This document shows, piece by piece, positions 57,047-64,000 of a stretch of DNA of 64,000 bases; the first letter of the stretch is position 1, and each line of letters opens with the position of its first letter. The notes below the pieces were generated by a model. That model searched no databases, was not told where the DNA came from, and worked only from the letters and a program-made list of their open reading frames with translations. The DNA comes from Odobenus rosmarus divergens (Eukaryota > Chordata > Mammalia > Carnivora > Odobenidae): NCBI RefSeq assembly GCF_000321225.1, contig NW_004450397.1:4920019-4984018 (forward strand), read 5' to 3'. The translations under genes and the position numbers were made by a program.

Positions 57047-57626
57047 TTTCCCCAAAGACACAGATGTAGTGAAAAGAAGGTCCATATGCATCCCAATGTT
57101 CATAGCAGCAATGTCCACAATAGCTAACGTGTAGAAAGAGCCAAGATGCCCTTCAACAGATGAATGGATAAAGAAGATGTGGTCCATATATACAATGGAA
57201 TATTACTCAGCCATCAGAAAGGGTGAATACCCAACTTTTACATCAACATGGATGGGACTGGAGGAGATGATGTTAAGTGAAATAAGTCAAGCAGAGAAAG
57301 TCAATTATCATATGGTTTCACTTCTTTGTGGAACATAAGGAATAGCATGGAGGACATTAGGAGAAGGAAGGGAAAAAGGAAGGGGGGGAAATCGGAAGGA
57401 GAGATGAACCATGAGAGACTATGGATCTGAGAAACAAATGAGGGTTTTAGAGGGGAGGGGGTGGGGGGATGGGTTAGCCCAATGATGGGTATTAAGGAGG
57501 GCATGTATTGCATGGAACACTGGGTGTTATACGAAAACAATGAATCATGGAACACTACATCAAAAACTAATGATGTACTGTTTGGTGACTAACATAACAT
57601 AATAAAATAAAATAAAATTTTAAAAA
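57047..57626 (+). mobile_element. L1: L1 3' end of the same twin-primed insertion
   Basis: The plus strand holds the last part of ORF2 and the 3' UTR: CCCCAAAGACACAGATGTAG, GCAGCAATGTCCACAATAGC, ATGGATAAAGAAGATGTGG, TACTCAGCCATCAGAAAGGG, GTTTCACTTCTTTGTGGAAC, a G-rich stretch at 57449-57472, GTTATACGAAAACAATGAATCATGG and an A-rich tail with AATAAAATAAAATAAAA. The 3' UTR form is the one I recognise from arctoid carnivores. The copy is only moderately diverged. Confidence 0.9.
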
Positions 57627-57641
57627 AGCCTACTTTTTAAA

Positions 57642-60065
57642 TAAACAAATTCCACCTATGGTATCACCAGCTAAGATGCCTTATTGAAATTTCTATGCAT
57701 TAGTTCCCATTCTGTCTCCCTAAACGCCCATTTCTTCCCCTAACACCCCTCTTCCCCAAAACACCATTTTCCAAATCCCAACATTATAGGGTATAAAGTA
57801 CAACTCCAGGCTACGATAACCTAAAACCATCCTCTTCTAAGTGCTGTGCAGTTCTTGAGGAAGCTGAAACTCAGGTTTCTCACTGATCATAAGAAAACTT
57901 GAGAAGTGTTTCCCTCCCTGCCTCCCCTTCTCCAGGCTGAATTAGCTAATGCTTTCATCTTTCACAGAGACTCTCTTTGAACAATCCTTGCAACCACTTT
58001 ACGGTTTCTGCCCCATTTGATTTATTTTTTTTTTATTTTTAAAGCCTTGATTAAATTTTGCAGTGTTTATTTTGTTGCACAACAAATGGGAGCACTGGTC
58101 ACAATTTACGTAGCCGATTTCATGTAACTGAGTTCTACAGTGTTTATTGCTGTTACATACCTTCTCCCAGAAATTGGAGAGATGTGCCATTCACTGTGAC
58201 ACACACACACACCCTCCACCCTATTCTTTTCTTGTGCAGCCCAAACCACAGTTTGTAATTAGGTGTTTATTTTGCCTTTAATGTTTATCTCTTCTAGGCT
58301 CTGTGGGGCTGTGAAGGCAGGGATCACATCTGCTTGGTTCTCCCCCTTTAGTTATATACCCAGAATCTTATTCTCAACAACTCAACAGTCTTAACTGGCT
58401 GCAAATTCAGTCATCAGAGGAGTTAACAGATAAACAAACAAAAATGTACTGATGCCTGTCCAGAAATTCTGGATCAATTGGTCTGGGTGGCACTGGGGAA
58501 TCTATAACTTTAAAAGGGCAGTAAGTGATTCTGGCTCAGACAGAACCATTGGCCTTAGGTACAATGACCCTGCTGTGTGCATTTTGTCTACCTGTTTCCT
58601 CTCATTGGCACTGGCTTCTGCTCCTGCATTGCTGGCTGTGCCCCATCCCTCACGCTCCTGCTCTGGCCTGACGCATTCCTCGGGCCCACCCTAACACATT
58701 CCTCCTCTGCTTTAAATCACTGTTTATGACTGGCTACCTCCAGGACACAGCTCCTGATGAAAACCGTCCAGACTCTTGGCCTCTTGTATAATTCCAAGCC
58801 CAGCCCTCCTCCGTAAAATTCGTTTATGCTATTTTCCACAAGCATGTGCTTCTGTTGGCACCTTGGCAAGTGTGATTGGTTTTAACTGTAAGTTCCTTGA
58901 CCTTTGCTGTGGGCCAGAGGCTAAGGCAGCAGGAACTGCCTCTGCTCCCACAGTTTGACCTGTGTAACTGGAAAGTGGGACAAGAAGGGGCTCTGGTCAA
59001 GCATGAGTGTGAGACATAGAGACTGGAGGGCAGGTGGCAGGCCGGGTGGCATAACAGAGGAGGTTGAGTGCAGACAAGAGGAGGGTGTCTGTGGCCCTTT
59101 CCTGGCTTTGAGCTTTTGAAGACCCAGCATAAGGAGGATCAGATTTGGGCCCTAACTCCTGTGGAGACACACCCAGTTTAAGGGCAGGGGTGCTACTGGG
59201 CACAAACTCAGCTCTGTGTGAGGAAACAGGCCCCAGTTGTCAGGGCTGTTCTGGTGGGCCAGGGAAGGCCTCCCAGCACGAGATTTATGTCTCCAATCTC
59301 TTGGTTTTTGCCATATTTCTGCCCCACCTGTACTATTATTTACCTAATACATATTTTTAAACCTCGTGTTTTCTTTAAAACAATTTTAAAAGAACCACCT
59401 TTATTCTTGTCTTTAAAAATACCTATGAAATTATAGATGCGTAAGTGATTGATACACACATATGTAGAGTAATAGAGACATAATTTTCTTCTAAATGTAC
59501 AAAGGTGATACTCAGGTGTAGACGCTGGTAGGATGTTGATGGGAAATATGATCCAACTGCAAACCTGGGCCCGTGTGATCGGGTCAGATGCATCACTGAT
59601 CTCTAGTGGGGAAGTTCTTCAGCCACTCCGAGCCTGTTTCCTCAAACATTGCACCTGTCTCAGGGGCAGCTCAGGGGAGAGTGGAAGGGACAGACAGAGA
59701 AGTGGCATGAATCTGCCATTCCCAGTGCCACTCGGAGGCCTATGTTTCCAGAGCCTCTGCTATTCCTCTTATTCCAGCTCAGAGTAGAAGGGTAGAGGGT
59801 CTCTGATGGGAGAGTGCACTCTTGGAGCTGAGTCTGCCAGGACAACAGGGAGCTGAGTACACATTGCCAGCCAGCCCCCGAACTCTGGCTCTGGGGAATG
59901 CTTTGTCTGGCTTTTCAGCTGTTCTGCTTTTACAAACTGGGGATGGGAGGGAATGCCTTGGGGACATGCAGCTTCTGCTCCACGGACCTCACCGTCATGG
60001 TTCCCTACTGTCTCCATGGAGCCTGCATCCTTCCCACCTGCCCTGGCCTCCTGATCCAGGAGTGT
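57642..60065. other. Anonymous sequence
   Basis: A T-run lies at about 58021-58038, a short imperfect palindrome TTTGTTG-CA-CAACAAA at 58071-58086, and a (CA)n tract at 58199-58211. I recognise no gene or full repeat. Confidence 0.4.
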
Positions 60066-60205
60066 GCTTGTGTGGTGTGTGTGCGTGTATGTGTGTGTGA
60101 GAGTGTGAGTGTGTGTGCGTGTGCATGTGTGTGTGTGCATGTGTATGATGTGTGTGTGTGCTGTAGGTGATGTGCTCTGTGCATGTGTACATGTGGTGTG
60201 TGTTT
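60066..60205. repeat. (TG)n-rich degenerate microsatellite
   Basis: Interrupted TG, TGCG and TGCATG units extend over about 140 bases. The minus frames 59769-60140 and 59995-60192 translate it as histidine-threonine runs and are artefacts. Confidence 0.9.
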
Positions 60206-63200
60206 CTCAGGGTGGGAAAACTAATCGTGAGTAGGGAGGCTGCAGAAAAAGCCTATAGGGAAAATTTTTAAAATTGAGAGCTGAAAGATTATCCAGATTG
60301 ACTCCCCCTTTTTTTTCAGATGTATGGAATTACATACATCTAGTCTAAAGCTAATTAGAGGCAAATTTCAGAGCAGAATGTATCTCTTCAGACTTCCGAC
60401 TTAGTGCCTTTTTCTGATCCTTTCATCCCTGTGGTTCCGGCCTTAGGAAGGCCGAACGCTCTGCTTTAATCACAAGCCCAGTGAGGGCCACCAGGAGCCA
60501 GCTCCAGTGCAGTCCAGTGGAGGTGTGAGGGCTGACCCCTGCAGCAGGGGCCTCAAAGAGCAGAATCCACCCCTCCCCACCAGCACAGCGTTGGCTACAC
60601 CCAGGCCTCTGGCAGCCCTTGGTCTGGAAGCTCTTCCCCGCTCAGGAGTACTCCCTCCACTTGAAGCCCCCAAGCGAGATCTGCTTTCCCCAGATGGCCC
60701 TTCCTGCCCTGCAGCAGCCCCTCTGCTGGAGCCCGGCCCTTCTCCTTTTCTGCAGGCCCTCAGCCCCTGGGCATGGTGTCAGAATTTCACCTGGATCTGG
60801 GGTTCCCTTGGAACCTGAAAAATCGTCAAGAGGAGAGTCCGAAAGTGTGCTGTTTACTTAATAGCTGTGAACTCCTGACACTGGGCTCTGAACTGTTGCG
60901 TGTACATGTGGCTGTTTAACTTCAACACATGCCCACATTCCTGGGGGCTCCCCCACATGGGGAACATGCTTTGGGGCATCAGCAGGGGTAGGCACTGGGA
61001 ACAGTTTGCTAGGGCTTTTATTTGCAGTTAAAGATTACTCCACTACGTGACTAGGGATGTTGGCCAACCTCAGGTTTCCTTCCAAACTTTCTCTAAACTA
61101 GGCCCCAATCTGTCCCTTTCCCTTGCCTGGGGTTTGTCATGTTGTGTTGTTGTTTCTGTGTTTTCCAAAAAACTTTATTTATTCATCAACTACACGTACT
61201 TTTCCACGTGAGATGCCAGCAGAACCGTGAGCACAGAGGAAGCCTTCTGTTTGGATTCTGGATTGTAGGCCATGTTTACTTAAAGGCCAATCCTTTAAAG
61301 GTGATTAAGTGTGTGTGTTTAGAACATGCACCTTAGCCAGAATGATCAATTAATCAATTTCTGGACCTCGTGGTGTCTTGGGAAAAGTTCAAGTAAAAAA
61401 AAAAGTGTCCTCCATATAATGCCCAGCACCTGTGTGCTATTAGTAGTTTAAAGACCTTCATGATAACCTCTGTGGGTTTTGATTCAGGGACTCTGGTTTG
61501 TGACCATTGAAGGATGCTCAGGGCTGCCCTCTGGGGGAAAGTCAGCTGAAAGGGTGGGGCTCAAGGGGGCCATTCCTGGATCTGTTAGGAACTAGAGACT
61601 CATCTGCTCAGGAATTCATTTGAAAGCACTTTGGGGAAGAATGCAGAGTTGGGAGCCCTGCATCCTGGAGCTCACTGTCTGGAGAAGACATTGAATGTGG
61701 GAGGTACTCAGGCTGCCTTCAACCCATGAACTTATGTGTGGAGATTTCATATAAAAATCCAGATTTGTGGCTTCTTTTTAAAGGTCCCAAAGGTCAACCC
61801 CTCCTGGGCCCACATTCCCACTCACACCTCCGAGTAAGGCTCCTCCTTCAGTGGGGCATGGACCTTTGGTTTGCTCTGCTCCCATCTTCCCTCCCGCCCC
61901 AGGTCTGGCCGGCTTCTCTCCTGGGAGTCTGAGGTCCTCAGGCCTGCCGGATGAAGCTGATGGGGATGTGGAGAGCGGTGGCAGGAGAACGAGAGTGGTG
62001 GAGAGTTACGGAGATCAGAGGCAGATGGGAGACCTCGTGAGCCGTGCTGATTTACAGGGAGTGAGCAAGCATTAAGAAACTGCTTCCTGCAAACCAGAAT
62101 CGTGAAAGCCTGCTATGTAAGGCCAAGGAAAACTGAGGACTTCTTCCTTAAAGAATCTTCAGGAAGGGGAGGCCCGCTGTCTGACATGATCACAGTAAAG
62201 TCTTGCTCTGAGGCAAGAATCATCCTTCCTAGTTCCCTTCAGCTGTCAGAGTCTTATTCTGGAAGAAATGTTGAGCCATGCAGATGAGAATTTGCTCTCA
62301 TGTCTTTCAAAAAGCACATTGCTGACCAACCCTTGCTCCTTGGCTCTCTGTCCTTTCTTCCCCTTTGTGCCCAGCTAGGAAAATGACTTAAAGGGTATTT
62401 ATTTTCTATAAAGCATAGCTGGTGTGCTGTGATGGGGAAGCACTCGAGACTGAAGATGGGGCAGAGGAGGAGGCCGTGTGCCCAAGATGCTCACAGGGAG
62501 GGCGTTGAGCCGCCAGACAGGCAGCATCTCTGCAAGAAAAGCTCTCTCAGACAAAGCAGGTTGTGTTTCATTGTGAGTGCAATCTGCACATGAGTTGAAA
62601 AGAATGATTTAATTATCTAGGGAAGCAGTATGGGCTGACCTGCAGCCAGCTCATTCAAGACAGGACTGACCATACTATGCTTTCTGAAAGCTACCAGCAT
62701 CTGGGTGTGAGAGGGAAGTGAGGGAGGTGTAGAGAGACATTGTGTGGGTGAGGGTTTCTGAGGGTCCCACACAAGGGTGAGCTTCATGACTGATGACACA
62801 AACTAACAGACATCCCAGGGCAGCTTCCCAGGAGGTGGAATGGGGAGGAGGGTTGCAATGTCAGTTCAAGGATTTCCGTTATTTTGAAAAGAGACTGGGG
62901 TTTGAAAATACAAGGGAAAATAAATTTAAAAAAAAAGGAAGCTGAGGATAAGAATGTCACGTGTGCTGGTGAAAACAGAGCCCAGGGCTGAAGCAGGACT
63001 GAAATAGGGCATGTTTATCCTGGGCCAGCTGTCCCCCATGCTCCCTTGTCACTGAGACATTTAGAATTAGCTTGAGGAGCTGTGACCAGACAGTTTGGTC
63101 TGTATATGCTTTTTTTGGTGATTTCTTTTCCCCCTCAGCTTCAATGAATGCACTCAGAGTGACGTGAATAAACCAGTAAGCAGAGTAAGCACCTGCCAAG

Positions 63201-64000
63201 AGGTGGCCAAATATGAATAGGGAGACTGGAGGAACCCACAGAGAAGTGATTTACATTTCAGTCTACGCTCTGTGCTTTTCAGGGTTTGGGCCTTTCTAGG
63301 CCTTCACCTGAGGCTGGTGCCTCCTGGGCTGTCAGAGGCAGCTGAACCTGGCTCATCAGTGAGATAGGGTTCCTCAACATGGCATTGCACAACCAGGAGG
63401 CCAAAGTGAGTTTGGGGACACTACCCAGGAGCTGCAGAGGTGATATTCATTTTCAGTCCATTTATTGTACAGTTGCTGAAGCAGGGCCCAGAGATTTGAA
63501 CAGATATGCTTGTCACATGGCTGCCCGGGGCCAGGGCACATGCAGCCTTTCCATGTGTGAAGGAGGTTTTCTCTGGGCTTAACCCAAAGCGGTGGATCTT
63601 CCATGTTGAGAAATGCACTGAAAACCATCCTTCTGAAGTTTGAGTGTCCTGATAGGTCAGAAGCTGAGAAGATCTAAGGACTCTGTGTGGGGTGGTGCCT
63701 TTTCCCAGGGGTGAAGGCCAGAACTTGAAAACTGCTCTAGACTCAGGATGGGACCCAAGGAGGTGTAGTGATCAAGGCCAGGGGATTTTGATTTTTAATT
63801 CCCCATAGGCTGAAGCGTTTACAGTGGTTCTAGACTTTTCACACCTCCTACCTGGGAACTCTGTGTGTCCGGGGAACGCAAGAGTTACTCCTGAAAAACT
63901 GGAAAAGAAGACGCCTGCCTTTTCTAGCCTGATCTTCAAAAATAATAGACTCAGGAAATGTGGGTACCAGTCAGAGTGCTGGGTCTATGAGCTGTGTGAC
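60206..64000. other. Anonymous sequence
   Basis: I recognise no gene or full repeat over 3.8 kb. An A-run of nine bases follows AAATTT near 62930. The open frames are short and featureless. Conserved regulatory elements could be present but cannot be judged from one sequence. Confidence 0.4.

Noticed and set aside
58071..58086. Imperfect palindrome TTTGTTG-CA-CAACAAA as an operator or binding site
   Set aside because: A 7-base arm palindrome is expected by chance in this much AT-rich DNA, and there is no neighbouring gene.
59769..60192. Histidine/threonine-rich minus-strand frames
   Set aside because: They are translations of the TG microsatellite.

Overview
This window looks like gene-poor mammalian nuclear DNA, probably intergenic or from a large intron. 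I could not support any host protein-coding gene, RNA gene, CRISPR array or bacterial-type feature on either strand. The lineage signal comes from the repeats. There are seven copies of the tRNA-Lys-derived carnivoran SINE (SINEC/Can-SINE), and two L1 ends of a type I recognise from carnivorans. None of the SINEs is the short dog-specific SINEC_Cf form, and the younger ones resemble the form found in bears, seals and mustelids. I therefore infer an arctoid caniform carnivore. This rests on remembered consensus sequences, not on a search.

Layout. Positions 1-1000 are the 5' UTR of an L1 on the minus strand whose body lies left of the window. About 1-7.7 kb holds old fragments (L1, MIR, a MaLR-like LTR, an ATCT microsatellite) and one SINE with clear target-site duplications. 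About 8.15-12.0 kb is one old plus-strand L1 interrupted three times: by a SINE, by a roughly 1-kb composite insert flanked by TATGTCCAAATA, and by another SINE. About 12-45 kb is mostly anonymous sequence with MIR and L2 relics, two adjacent MLT1-like LTRs (17.26-18.0 kb), one odd SINE carrying an inverted tail (23.5 kb) and a further LTR (38.55-39.1 kb). About 45.0-46.65 kb contains an MLT1-like LTR and then a second LTR-like element broken by a 249-base run of N inside a TA-rich inverted repeat. About 49.4-53.2 kb has two more SINEs and an AAACC pentanucleotide array. About 56.0-57.6 kb is a 5'-inverted L1 with matching target-site duplications at both ends. The remainder to 64 kb is anonymous apart from a TG-rich tract at 60.07-60.2 kb.

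The window is best read as a record of retrotransposition, not as genes working together. The most useful observations are the nested insertion order at 8-12 kb, the possible 3' transduction at 9.93-10.43 kb, the twin-primed L1 at 56-57.6 kb, the inverted repeat at the assembly gap, a 22-base exact repeat shared by two unrelated elements, and the open antisense frame in the L1 5' UTR. I looked for an undescribed system and did not find convincing evidence of one.
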